DNA of 38,263 bases from Trueperaceae bacterium (lineage in GTDB: Bacteria; Deinococcota; Deinococci; Deinococcales; Trueperaceae), in contig JAABSI010000021.1 of the NCBI GenBank assembly GCA_011390455.1, positions 1 through 38,263 on the forward strand, written 5' to 3'. This document shows, one piece after another, positions 22,400 to 30,202 of this stretch (positions are counted from its first letter, which is position 1; every line of letters starts with the position of its first letter). A program made the position numbers and the translations under genes. The notes beneath the pieces were generated by a model that was given only the letters and a program-made list of their open reading frames with translations, searched no databases and was not told the DNA's origin.

Positions 22400-23644
22400 A
22401 TGACGCTCCCCCATCCCGCCGCCCCCAATGGCCCGGTCGACGGCCCGCGCCGCGTGCTCGACGTCGGGGGTACCCAGGTCACGCTCCTGGGCACCGCCCA
22501 TGTCTCGCGCCGCAGCGCCGAGGAGGTGCGCGAAGCGATCGAACGGGATGCCCCCGACGCCGTGGCGATCGAGCTCGACGCCGGTCGCTTCGCCGCCCTC
22601 GACGACGCCAAGGCCTTCGCGCGCCTCGACCTCCTCGACGCCTGGCGGCAGAAGAAGCTCGGCATGGTGGCCGTGAGCCTCGCGCTCGGCGCCTTCCAGC
22701 AGCGCCTCGCCGACCAGCTCGGCATCGAGCCGGGCGCCGAGATGCGCGCGGCGATCGCGGCGACGAAAGCGCGCGGCGCCCGGCTCTGGCTCGTCGACCG
22801 CGACCTGGGCACCACGCTGCGCCGGGTCGTCGCCAACGTCCCGTGGTGGCAGCGCGCGACCCTGCTCGCGGGCGTCGTGGGGAGCGTGCTCAACCGCCAG
22901 CCCGTCGCCGAGGCGGAGATCGAGCGGCTCAAGGAGGGCGACGTCCTCGCGAGCACCTTCGCCGAGTTCGCCGAGGACGAGGCGCGCGTCTTCGAGCCGC
23001 TCATCGCCGAGCGCGACCGCTACATGGCGTTGCGCTTGCGCCAGGAGCTCGCGGCCGCCGACGCCGCCGGCGCGCGCCCGCGCTCGGTGCTCGTCGTGAT
23101 CGGCGCCGGGCACCTCGCCGGCCTCGCGGCCGCGCTCGAAGAGCCCGACGTCGGGCCCGAGGCCACCCGCGAGCGGCTCGCGGCGCTGCGCACGACGCCG
23201 AAGCCCGGCGCCTGGCAGCGCTGGGCCCCGTGGGCGCTCGTGGCCTTGGTCCTGACCGGGTTCGCCATCGGGTTCGCCCGCGAGCCGGACCTCGGCTGGC
23301 GGCTGCTGCTCGACTGGACGATCCTCAACGGCGGGCTAGCCGGCCTCGGGGTGGTGATCGCCCTCGGTCACCCGCTCACGGTGCTCGCCACCGCCTTGGC
23401 GGCGCCGTTCACCTCGCTCAACCCGTTCGTCGGCGCCGGGTTCGTCGCGGCAGGGGTCGAACTGGCCCTCCGGCGCCCCCGCGTCGGCGACCTGGCGGCG
23501 CTCCGCCGCGACGTCACGACCGCCTCGGGCTGGTGGTCGAACCGAGCCGCGCGCACGCTGCTGGTCTTCGCCTTGGCCACCCTCGGCTCGGTGATCGGCA
23601 CGTACGCCGGCGGCTTCCGCATCGCCGAGCGACTGCTGAACTGA
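22400..23644 (+). CDS. TraB/PrgY family protein
   Basis: 414 residues. The N-terminal half is the TraB/PrgY/GumN domain with VTLLGTAHVSRRSAEEVREA (GTAHVS motif near residue 31), AVAIELDAGRF and the later RDRYMALRLRQEL and VVIGAGHLAGL. The C-terminal third has several membrane segments, including WAPWALVALVLTGFAIGFA and GLAGLGVVIALGHPLTVLA. Named relatives shut down plasmid pheromone response in Enterococcus, but most bacterial and archaeal copies have no assigned role; the fold is related to metalloproteases (Tiki, EreA). ATG 22400 is set by the -10 TAGACT. It is followed by a strong hairpin before the convergent TPR gene. Confidence 0.87.
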   Translation: MTLPHPAAPNGPVDGPRRVLDVGGTQVTLLGTAHVSRRSAEEVREAIERDAPDAVAIELDAGRFAALDDAKAFARLDLLDAWRQKKLGMVAVSLALGAFQQRLADQLGIEPGAEMRAAIAATKARGARLWLVDRDLGTTLRRVVANVPWWQRATLLAGVVGSVLNRQPVAEAEIERLKEGDVLASTFAEFAEDEARVFEPLIAERDRYMALRLRQELAAADAAGARPRSVLVVIGAGHLAGLAAALEEPDVGPEATRERLAALRTTPKPGAWQRWAPWALVALVLTGFAIGFAREPDLGWRLLLDWTILNGGLAGLGVVIALGHPLTVLATALAAPFTSLNPFVGAGFVAAGVELALRRPRVGDLAALRRDVTTASGWWSNRAARTLLVFALATLGSVIGTYAGGFRIAERLLN

Positions 23645-23648
23645 AACC

Positions 23649-23677
23649 GGCGGCCGCGCGCCGGGTGCGCGGCCGCC
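23649..23677. terminator. Hairpin between convergent genes
   Basis: GGCGGCCGCGC (23649-23659) and GCGCGGCCGCC (23667-23677) form an 11-bp perfect stem with a 7-base loop, 5 bases after the TraB-like stop and 28 bases from the end of the TPR gene. A bidirectional I-shaped terminator is likely. Confidence 0.6.
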
Positions 23678-23704
23678 TCCGTTCGGACGCTCGGGGGCGA
23701 TCGC

Positions 23705-25960
23705 TCAGGGCGCTTCGGGCGCCCCGTCCACGATCCACTGCGCGTAGGCATCGACGAACGCGAAGCTCGCGTCGCGCGCCCCGCTCGCGACCAGGTGCGC
23801 CAGGAACGCCGCGACGTCGTCGGGGCCGCTCGCGGCGAAGGCCTCGCCACCGTCGAGGCCTGCGAAGCGCCCCTCCTCGATGGCCGGCAGGACGTCGCCG
23901 GCGGCCGGCGCCGCGATCTGCAGCTCCTGCACCAACCGATCGAGCAGGGCGGCGTCGCCGAGCGTCAGGTCGCGCTCGGTCACCAGCGCCTGGCCGGTCT
24001 CCAAGGCGGTGGGCACCAGCCCCCGGCCGACCAACCGCCGGAACGTGCTTGCCCCGCCCTCGACGGGCACGTCGCGCGTCGCGGCGGCTTCGAGGCCGTC
24101 GCCGCGCGCGACGACGTCGAGCACGTACGCGCCCGCCGGCAGGTCCGCCGGGATCTCGATCCGGAGGGCATCGACGACGAAGCCGATCGCTCCGGTCGGG
24201 ACGTCGACGGTGGCGCTGGCGCGCGCGAGCTCGTCGCCCTCGCGGTCGCTCAGGGTGGCTTCGACCTCCAGGCGCCGCGGGAGCGCGTCGCCGGGCGTGC
24301 TCACCTCGAACGCGACGGTCGCCACGTCGCCGGAACGGAGCGCGTCGAGCGCCGCGCCCCGGGCGCCGAGCGACAGCCGCGGAGCACCGAGCACCTCGAT
24401 CGGGGCCGGCGGCGCGTTCAGCGTCGCGGCGCGGCGCCGTGCCTCGGCGACCCGCCCGGCGTCGACCGCGTCGGGCATCGAGGCAGCGCGTTCGGCGTAG
24501 CGCTCGAAGGCGGCCGCCGCGGCGGCTCGGTCGCCCTCCTGCTCGAGCAGGACGCCGAGCGCGAAGGGGACGCCGAGGGCCGCCGGGTAGCGCTCTTCGG
24601 CCACGACGAGGTCGACGATCGCCTCGTCGTCGACGTCCGGATCGAGCCGGATGGCCCCGGCGTACGTGGCCAGGGCGTCGTCGAGGCGGCGGGTGACCAC
24701 CTCGACGAGGCCGAGGTTGTAGCGGGCGATGAACTGGCCGGCATCGAGCTCGATCGCGCGCCTCGAGGCCGTCTCCGAACGCTCGAGGTCGCCGAGGAGG
24801 TAGCGCGCCCAGCCGAGGTTGGTCCAGTAGAGGTCGTTGTCCGGATCGAGGTCGACCGCGATCGTCAAGGTCTGCGCCGCCGTGAGCGCGTCGTCGCGAT
24901 CGAACGCGAGGAAGGAGCGGCGCTCGAACGAGTACGGGAGGAACGGGGCCACGCGACCGAGCGCCTCGAGCAAACGGTCCTCGCGGGGCGCGTCGTCGAG
25001 CGCTTGCGCGACCAGCGAGGCGGCCGCGAGCGCCGCGGGCCCGCCGCCGGCTTGTTCGACGCGCGCGAGGTCGTCGCGGGCGCCGGCCTCGTCGCCGGCC
25101 GCCGCGCGATCCGCCGCGCGCGCCGCCCGGCCGTACGGGTACCCCGCCGCGGCGTCGAAGGCGAGCCGGGCGGCTGCGTCGTCCTGGACGCTCCTCGCGA
25201 TCGCACCGAGCCAGACGTGCGCGACCGGCGGCGCGCCCGCGTCCACCCAGCGCTCGAAGGCGGCGGCCGTGGCCGCACCCTCGCCCTGGTACAGCGCGAC
25301 GACCGCACCGAGGGCCGGCGGCGCACCGTCGGCGCCGCCGAGCACGGCGTCGAGGGCCGCGAGGAGCTCGGCGTCGGCCGCCTCGGGGGCCTCGAGGCCG
25401 GCGAGCGCCGCCTGCGCCTCGGCCACGAAGCCGGCGCCCAGCAGGGCGCGGGCGCGCGCGGCCTCGCCGTCCGGTCCCGACAGATCCAGCGGCCGCACCG
25501 GTCGGACCGTGGCCCCGATCCAGCGCGCGACGACCGCGGCGCCGCTCGCGGCGAGCCGCTCGGGCGCATCGACCGGCGCCGTCACCGTCGCGCCGAGCAC
25601 CCGGCCGTCGATCGCGCCCCACAGGTCCAGCCGGAGGCCATCGGCGCCGATCGACACCTCGCCCGAGACGGCGTCGATGCCCAACGCGTCGCCCAAGACC
25701 GCGACGCCGCTCCGGTCCGTGACCCCGGCCGGCAGCAGCGCGACCGGGTTGAAGAAGCCCCCGGGCACCACGATGGGCGCCACGAGGGCGGGGACGAGCT
25801 CCGGACCGAGCACGTCGACGCCGACGAGCGCGTCGGAGAGACGCTCGGCGACGGCGACCCCGAGCACCGGGTCCTGGCTTCGGAAGGGGTGGACGGCGAC
25901 GTCGGCGGCCGACGCCCAAGCGATCAGGCTGGCGACGACGACGATGAGGATGCGCTGCAT
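23705..25960 (-). CDS. Secreted TPR-repeat protein of unknown function
   Basis: 751 residues with a signal peptide MQRILIVVVASLIAWASA cleaved before ADVAVHPF. The next 150 residues (SQDPVLGVAVAERLSDALVG, PGGFFNPVALL) resemble the N-terminal domain of periplasmic proteins that assess cofactor or secretion status; no named family is recognised. Middle part: helical repeats typical of TPR (WTNLGWARYLLGDLERSETA, FIARYNLGLVEVVTRRLDDA). The last third is beta-rich (LRIEIPADLPAGAYVLDVVA), as in GWxTD-type or carrier domains. ATG 25960 has GGAGG and a -10 TGC-TAGCCT. It could be an envelope scaffold; this is inference. Confidence 0.75.
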   Translation of the reverse strand: MQRILIVVVASLIAWASAADVAVHPFRSQDPVLGVAVAERLSDALVGVDVLGPELVPALVAPIVVPGGFFNPVALLPAGVTDRSGVAVLGDALGIDAVSGEVSIGADGLRLDLWGAIDGRVLGATVTAPVDAPERLAASGAAVVARWIGATVRPVRPLDLSGPDGEAARARALLGAGFVAEAQAALAGLEAPEAADAELLAALDAVLGGADGAPPALGAVVALYQGEGAATAAAFERWVDAGAPPVAHVWLGAIARSVQDDAAARLAFDAAAGYPYGRAARAADRAAAGDEAGARDDLARVEQAGGGPAALAAASLVAQALDDAPREDRLLEALGRVAPFLPYSFERRSFLAFDRDDALTAAQTLTIAVDLDPDNDLYWTNLGWARYLLGDLERSETASRRAIELDAGQFIARYNLGLVEVVTRRLDDALATYAGAIRLDPDVDDEAIVDLVVAEERYPAALGVPFALGVLLEQEGDRAAAAAAFERYAERAASMPDAVDAGRVAEARRRAATLNAPPAPIEVLGAPRLSLGARGAALDALRSGDVATVAFEVSTPGDALPRRLEVEATLSDREGDELARASATVDVPTGAIGFVVDALRIEIPADLPAGAYVLDVVARGDGLEAAATRDVPVEGGASTFRRLVGRGLVPTALETGQALVTERDLTLGDAALLDRLVQELQIAAPAAGDVLPAIEEGRFAGLDGGEAFAASGPDDVAAFLAHLVASGARDASFAFVDAYAQWIVDGAPEAP

Positions 25961-25982
25961 GGAGACCTCCGTGGTGCCGCAG

Positions 25983-25988
25983 AGGCTA
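25983..25988 (-). promoter_or_regulatory. -10 box of the secreted TPR gene
   Basis: Extended TGC-TAGCCT on the minus strand, 22 bases before the ATG at 25960, leaving a short leader with the GGAGG site. Confidence 0.6.
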
Positions 25989-26071
25989 GCACGGGGGGTC
26001 GATGAGAACCGAGTCCGCGCACGCGGAGGTGGGGCGGAGGTCGGCGCGCGGCGACCCGGTGCGACCGGCGA

Positions 26072-26530
26072 TCAGTCGAGCAGCGACTCGAACTCGGCGA
26101 GCAGCGATTCGGCGGCCGGGATGCCGCGGCACACGACCAGGATCGTGTTCTGACCGGCCAGCGTGCCGACGATCTCCTCGCGGTCGAGCTTGTCGATCAC
26201 GTACGCGATGCCGCTGGCGTGGCCCTCGTCGGTCTCGACGACGAGCAGGTTGTCGCCCCGGTCGAGGTGGCGCACGAAGAGCTTGAAGCGCTGGGCCAAC
26301 TCGCCGAGCACGTCCTCCTGCGCCGCGAGCGGCGTCGAGCGGTAGCGATGCTGACCGTTCCCGGCCGGCAGGCGCACGAGTCGGAGCTCGTTGACGTCGC
26401 GGCTGATGGTCGCCTGCGTCACCTTGATGCCGCGGCGGGCGAGGTGCTCGGCGATCTCGGCCTGGGTCGAGACGAACTCGTGCTCGACGAGTTCCTCGAT
26501 CAGGCGTTGGCGGTACTCTTTGCTCGGCAT
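26072..26530 (-). CDS. argR: Arginine repressor ArgR
   Basis: 152 residues, the usual ArgR length. N-terminal winged helix (RLIEELVEHEFVSTQAEIAE, HLARRGIKVTQATISRDVNE with the recognition helix ATISRDVNELRLV) and a C-terminal hexamerisation/arginine-binding domain (NLLVVETDEGHASGIAYVID, GTLAGQNTILVVCRG with the arginine-binding Asp replaced region). With arginine bound it represses arginine biosynthesis; no arg genes are in the window. ATG 26530 follows a -10 TACGAT by 9 bases, and a 21-base inverted repeat (26556-26576) covers the -35 region. Confidence 0.95.
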   Translation of the reverse strand: MPSKEYRQRLIEELVEHEFVSTQAEIAEHLARRGIKVTQATISRDVNELRLVRLPAGNGQHRYRSTPLAAQEDVLGELAQRFKLFVRHLDRGDNLLVVETDEGHASGIAYVIDKLDREEIVGTLAGQNTILVVCRGIPAAESLLAEFESLLD

Positions 26531-26539
26531 GTGGCGCTC

Positions 26540-26545
26540 ATCGTA
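26540..26545 (-). promoter_or_regulatory. Leaderless-type -10 before argR
   Basis: TACGAT on the minus strand, 9 bases before the ATG at 26530. Confidence 0.55.
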
Positions 26546-26555
26546 CGGCAGGACG

Positions 26556-26576
26556 ACCTACCGACGTTCGGTAGGT
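26556..26576. promoter_or_regulatory. Candidate operator upstream of argR
   Basis: ACCTACCGA-CGT-TCGGTAGGT: perfect 9-bp arms around three bases, centred about 24 bp upstream of the argR -10, so it covers the -35 position. It does not resemble the AT-rich E. coli ARG box, and it could instead act as a weak terminator for rpoZ. Confidence 0.5.
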
Positions 26577-26613
26577 ACCGCCGGCGCCATCGCGGGCGCC
26601 GACCCCCGTCGCG

Positions 26614-26931
26614 TCAGACGTCCTCGTCCTCGTCCTCGAACGGGGTCCGCGTGACCGTGAAGCTCGGCTCCTCGCGGCGCCGCTCCTCGAGCACCACGCG
26701 CCGCAGGTCCTCGGAGGCCGGCAGGTCCTCGCCGAAGCGGACGTCGCGTCCGAGCTCGAACTCCTTCATGGAGATCGTCACGGTGTTCAGGCGCGCCTCG
26801 GGCATCTCGTCGACGTCGAGCGTCGTGGGGATGCCCCCTTTGAGCTGCGCGGCGCGGCGCGCGACGATCATCGACAAGCGGTAGCGGGAATCGGTCAACG
26901 CCAGCAGGCGGTCGTAGCCCGTCTGTGCCAT
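26614..26931 (-). CDS. rpoZ: RNA polymerase omega subunit
   Basis: 105 residues. MAQTGYDRLLALTDSRYRLS and MIVARRAAQLKGG match the conserved omega core that folds around the beta' C-terminus. The C-terminal half is an acidic tail ending EDEDEDV, longer than in E. coli. ATG 26931 has a strong GGAGGG. The gmk-rpoZ linkage is widespread. It has its own -10 TGC-TAGACT at 27006-27001 in the 96-base gap after gmk, so it need not depend on gmk transcription. Confidence 0.93.
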   Translation of the reverse strand: MAQTGYDRLLALTDSRYRLSMIVARRAAQLKGGIPTTLDVDEMPEARLNTVTISMKEFELGRDVRFGEDLPASEDLRRVVLEERRREEPSFTVTRTPFEDEDEDV

Positions 26932-27000
26932 GGGGCCCTCCTCATAGGGTGCGTCCGGGTGGGTACGCGTGCGCGTCGCCCGGAGCGACCGCATCCGGTG

Positions 27001-27006
27001 AGTCTA
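27001..27006 (-). promoter_or_regulatory. -10 box of rpoZ
   Basis: TGC-TAGACT on the minus strand, 69 bases before the rpoZ ATG, with a possible GTGACG -35 at 18 bases overlapping the gmk stop codon. Confidence 0.5.
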
Positions 27007-27027
27007 GCAGACCTGGCGCCGCCGCCG

Positions 27028-27657
27028 TCACTCGCGCAGGAAGGCGGCGATCTGCGCGTCGCTCAGGAGTCGCGCGCTCGCTCGCTCGGCCGTGAGGATC
27101 GCCCGGAAGGTCGCCGCGGCCGGCTCCAGGGCGTCGTTGACGACGACGTAGTCGAACTCGCGCAGCGCTCGGATCTCGTCGCGCGCGCGCGCGAGGCGCT
27201 TCTGGATCTTCGCCTCGGGGTCGGTGCCGCGGCCGCGCAAGCGGCGTTCGAGCTCGGCGAGCGAGGGCGGGGCGATGAACAGCATCACGGCTTCGGGGCG
27301 CGCGCGCTTGACCTGCCGCGCCCCATCGAGCTCGATCTCGAGCAAGACGTCGCGGCCGTCGGCGAGGGCGGCGTCGACGGCCCCGGCCGGGGTGCCGTAG
27401 AGGTCGCCGACGTACTCGGCGTGCTCGAGCATGGATCCCTCCGCGACGCGGCGCTCGAACTCGGCGCGATCGAGGAAGTGGTAGTGCACGCCATCGACCT
27501 CCCCCTCGCGGCGCGGCCGGGTGGTCGCCGAGATCGAATAGACGACGTCCGCGAGGGCGTCGGCAGCGGCTTCCCGGAGGGTGCCCTTGCCCACGCCGGA
27601 CGCACCGGTCATGACGAAGAGGATGCCGCGACGGCGGCCGTGGTGGGGTTCGGTCAT
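27028..27657 (-). CDS. gmk: Guanylate kinase
   Basis: Phosphorylates GMP to GDP. 209 residues. P-loop FVMTGASGVGKGTLREAA, then SATTRPRREGEVDGVHYHFL (GMP-binding), FERRVAEGSMLEHAEYVGDL and YGTP, VLLEIELDGARQVKRARPEA, and the lid RRLRGRGTDPEAKIQKRLAR. ATG 27657 lies about 40 bases after its -10 (27705-27700), with a GAGG ribosome site. Divergent from pyrG. Confidence 0.95.
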   Translation of the reverse strand: MTEPHHGRRRGILFVMTGASGVGKGTLREAAADALADVVYSISATTRPRREGEVDGVHYHFLDRAEFERRVAEGSMLEHAEYVGDLYGTPAGAVDAALADGRDVLLEIELDGARQVKRARPEAVMLFIAPPSLAELERRLRGRGTDPEAKIQKRLARARDEIRALREFDYVVVNDALEPAAATFRAILTAERASARLLSDAQIAAFLRE

Positions 27658-27699
27658 CGATGGCCTCGGCGCGCACGGTCCAGCGCGGCGCCGGTCCGA

Positions 27700-27705
27700 A
27701 ACGTA
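27700..27705 (-). promoter_or_regulatory. -10 box of gmk
   Basis: Extended TGC-TACGTT on the minus strand, 42 bases before the gmk ATG, back to back with the pyrG -10. Confidence 0.55.
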
Positions 27706-27719
27706 GCACGGAGCGGTGC

Positions 27720-27725
27720 TACGAT
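27720..27725 (+). promoter_or_regulatory. -10 box of pyrG
   Basis: Extended TGC-TACGAT, 24 bases before the GTG at 27750, leaving room for the GGGAGAAGG ribosome site. Confidence 0.55.
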
Positions 27726-27749
27726 GACCGCCCGGGAGAAGGTGAACCG

Positions 27750-29435
27750 GTGGATCAACGCACCAAGTACGTCTTCGTCACGGGTGGCGTCGTCTCGAGC
27801 CTGGGCAAGGGCATCACGACCTCGAGCGTCGGGGCGCTGCTGCGCGCCCGCGGCTACCGCGTCACGGCGGTCAAGATCGACCCCTACATCAACGTCGACG
27901 CGGGCACGATGCGGCCGTACGAGCACGGCGAGGTGTTCGTCACCGACGACGGGGCCGAGACCGACCTCGACATCGGCACGTACGAACGCTTCCTGGACGT
28001 CGACCTCGGGCGCGGCAACAACATCACGACCGGCCAGGTCTACCAGGCGGTCATCCAGAAGGAGCGGCAGGGCGCCTACCTGTCGCAGACCGTGCAGGTC
28101 ATCCCGCACGTCACCGACGAGATCAAGGCGCGCATCTACGAGGTGGGCGAAGCGGCGCACGCGGAGATCGTGCTCGTCGAGGTCGGCGGCACCGTCGGCG
28201 ACATCGAGTCGCTGCCCTTCCTCGAAGCGATCCGCCAGATGCGCTTCGAGGTGGGGCGCGATCGTTCGCTGTACCTGCACGTCACCCTGCTGCCCTACCT
28301 CGGGTCGAGCGAGGAGTACAAGACCAAGCCGACGCAGCACTCGGTCGCGGCGTTGCGCGGGTACGGCATCCAGCCCGACGGGCTCGTCGTGCGCAGCAAG
28401 ACCCCGGTCCCCGACGAGGCGCGCCGCAAGATCGCGCTCTTCACCAACGTCGAGAGCGACGCCGTCTTCAGCGCCTACGACGCCGACCACGTCTACGCGG
28501 TCCCGGAGATGCTCGAACAGCAGGGGCTCCCGCGGCTCCTCGAACGGCACCTCGGCCTCGAGCGCGTCACCCCCGAACTGCGCGTGTGGCAAGACGCCGT
28601 GCGCGTGCTCCGTCAACCCGAGGAGCGGGTCTCGATCGGCGTCGTCGGCAAGTACGTGGCCATGCCGGACGCCTACCTGAGCCTGATGGAGGCGCTCAAG
28701 CACGCGGGCATCGCCAACCGCGCCCAGGTCGACATCGACTGGGTGTCGGCCGAAGCGGTGGCCGACGGCGACGTCGACCAGCTCGCGGCGTTCGACGGCG
28801 TGCTCGTCCCCGGCGGGTTCGGGGTGCGCGGCATCGAGGGGAAGGTCCTCGCGGCGCGCTTCGCGCGCGAGCAGCGCGTGCCCTACCTGGGCATCTGCCT
28901 CGGCATGCAGGTGGCCGTGATCGAGTTCGCGCGCCACGTGGCCGGCTTGGAGGCGGCGAACTCGACCGAGTTCGATCCGTACACGCCGCACCCGGTCGTC
29001 GACCTGATGCCCGAACAGCTCGAGGTCGAGGGCATGGGCGGCACCATGCGCCTCGGCTCGTGGCCCATGTCGGTGCAGCCGGGAACGCGCCTCGCGGACG
29101 TCTACGCCACGCGCCTCGAGCACGGCGGCGGCACCTCGACGGGCGCCGGCGGGACGGTGCACGAGCGCCATCGCCACCGCTACGAGGTCAACCCGCGCTA
29201 CGTCGCGGCCTTGCGCGACGCAGGCCTCGTCGTGTCGGGGGTCACGCCCGGCATGCGCGGCCGCGGCGAGGGGTTGGTGGAGGCGATCGAGCTGAGCGAC
29301 CATCCGTACTTCGTCGCCGTCCAGTCGCACCCCGAGTTCACCTCGCGGCTGATGCGCCCGAGCCCACCGTTCACGGGCTTCATCCGCGCCGCCGTCGCCC
29401 AGCGACGGGCGCGCTCCCGGGCGGTCGCGAGCTGA
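27750..29435 (+). CDS. pyrG: CTP synthase
   Basis: Converts UTP to CTP using glutamine. 561 residues. N-terminal synthase domain: KYVFVTGGVVSSLGKGITTS P-loop, KIDPYINVDAGTMRPYEHGE, DLDIGTYERFL, LVEVGGTVGDIESLPFLEAI. C-terminal class I amidotransferase with GVLVPGGFGVRGIEGK, nucleophile Cys383 in LGICLGMQ, and the His-x-Glu pair in SHPEFTSR. GTG 27750 is preceded by a purine-rich AGAAGG and gives the normal N-terminus. It starts the pyrG-udk-DUF5693-csaB run. Confidence 0.97.
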   Translation: MDQRTKYVFVTGGVVSSLGKGITTSSVGALLRARGYRVTAVKIDPYINVDAGTMRPYEHGEVFVTDDGAETDLDIGTYERFLDVDLGRGNNITTGQVYQAVIQKERQGAYLSQTVQVIPHVTDEIKARIYEVGEAAHAEIVLVEVGGTVGDIESLPFLEAIRQMRFEVGRDRSLYLHVTLLPYLGSSEEYKTKPTQHSVAALRGYGIQPDGLVVRSKTPVPDEARRKIALFTNVESDAVFSAYDADHVYAVPEMLEQQGLPRLLERHLGLERVTPELRVWQDAVRVLRQPEERVSIGVVGKYVAMPDAYLSLMEALKHAGIANRAQVDIDWVSAEAVADGDVDQLAAFDGVLVPGGFGVRGIEGKVLAARFAREQRVPYLGICLGMQVAVIEFARHVAGLEAANSTEFDPYTPHPVVDLMPEQLEVEGMGGTMRLGSWPMSVQPGTRLADVYATRLEHGGGTSTGAGGTVHERHRHRYEVNPRYVAALRDAGLVVSGVTPGMRGRGEGLVEAIELSDHPYFVAVQSHPEFTSRLMRPSPPFTGFIRAAVAQRRARSRAVAS

Positions 29436-29455
29436 ACCCGCACCGCGGGCCCGAG

Positions 29456-30202
29456 GTGGGGGCGGTCGGCGCGACGGACGGCGGCGCGCCGTGCCTCGTC
29501 ATCGGCATCGCCGGCGGCACCGGATCCGGCAAGACGACGGTCGCCCACGCGCTCGTCGCCGCCGCCGGCGCCGACTTCGTCACGGTGGTGCCGCACGACG
29601 CGTACTACCGAGCCCAGCCGCACCTGGACCTCGCCGCGCGCGCCGCCGCGAACTACGACGAGCCCGCGGCCTTCGACACCGAACTGCTCCTCCGCCACCT
29701 CGACGCGCTGCGGCGCGGCGAGGCGGTCGACCGCCCCGTGTACGACTTCGCCGCGTTCGATCGCACCGAACGGACGCTGCGCCTCGCACCGACCCCGGTC
29801 GTCGTCGTCGAAGGCATCCTGGTGCTCGCCGACCGCGAACTGCGGCGGCGCCTCGACGTCAAGGTCTTCGTCGACGCGCCCCCGGACGAGCGCTTCATCC
29901 GCCGCCTCGAGCGCGACGTGCGCGAGCGCGGGCGCACCGCCGAGTCCGTGATCGACCAGTACCGGCAGACGGTCAAACCGATGCACGACCGCCACTGCGA
30001 GCCGTCGAAGCGCCACGCCGACCTGATCGTGCCCGAGGGCGGCGCCAACCGGCCGGCGCTCGCCGTCCTGCGCGGCTTCGTGCGCGACGTGGTGCGGCTC
30101 GCACCGGCCGGCGCGGCGGCCGCGGACCCCGCCGGTCCGACCGTGGGTCGAAGCCGCCGGCCGGACGAGGGGCCCACGGCCCCGGGGGCGGGGCTCGGGT
30201 GA
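29456..30202 (+). CDS. udk: Uridine kinase
   Basis: Salvage kinase for uridine and cytidine. 248 residues. P-loop IGIAGGTGSGKTTVAHAL (residues 20-28), substrate motif VVPHDAYYRAQ and NYDEPAAFDTELLLRHL, then RPVYDFAAFDRTERT and VVVEGILVLADRELR. FVDAPPDERFIRRLERDVRE ERG... and DQYRQTVKPMHDRHCEPSKR complete the fold. The last 30 residues are Pro/Gly/Arg-rich and unconserved. GTG 29456 is the first start after the pyrG stop (20 bases). Its stop overlaps the next start (GTGA). Confidence 0.93.
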   Translation: MGAVGATDGGAPCLVIGIAGGTGSGKTTVAHALVAAAGADFVTVVPHDAYYRAQPHLDLAARAAANYDEPAAFDTELLLRHLDALRRGEAVDRPVYDFAAFDRTERTLRLAPTPVVVVEGILVLADRELRRRLDVKVFVDAPPDERFIRRLERDVRERGRTAESVIDQYRQTVKPMHDRHCEPSKRHADLIVPEGGANRPALAVLRGFVRDVVRLAPAGAAAADPAGPTVGRSRRPDEGPTAPGAGLG

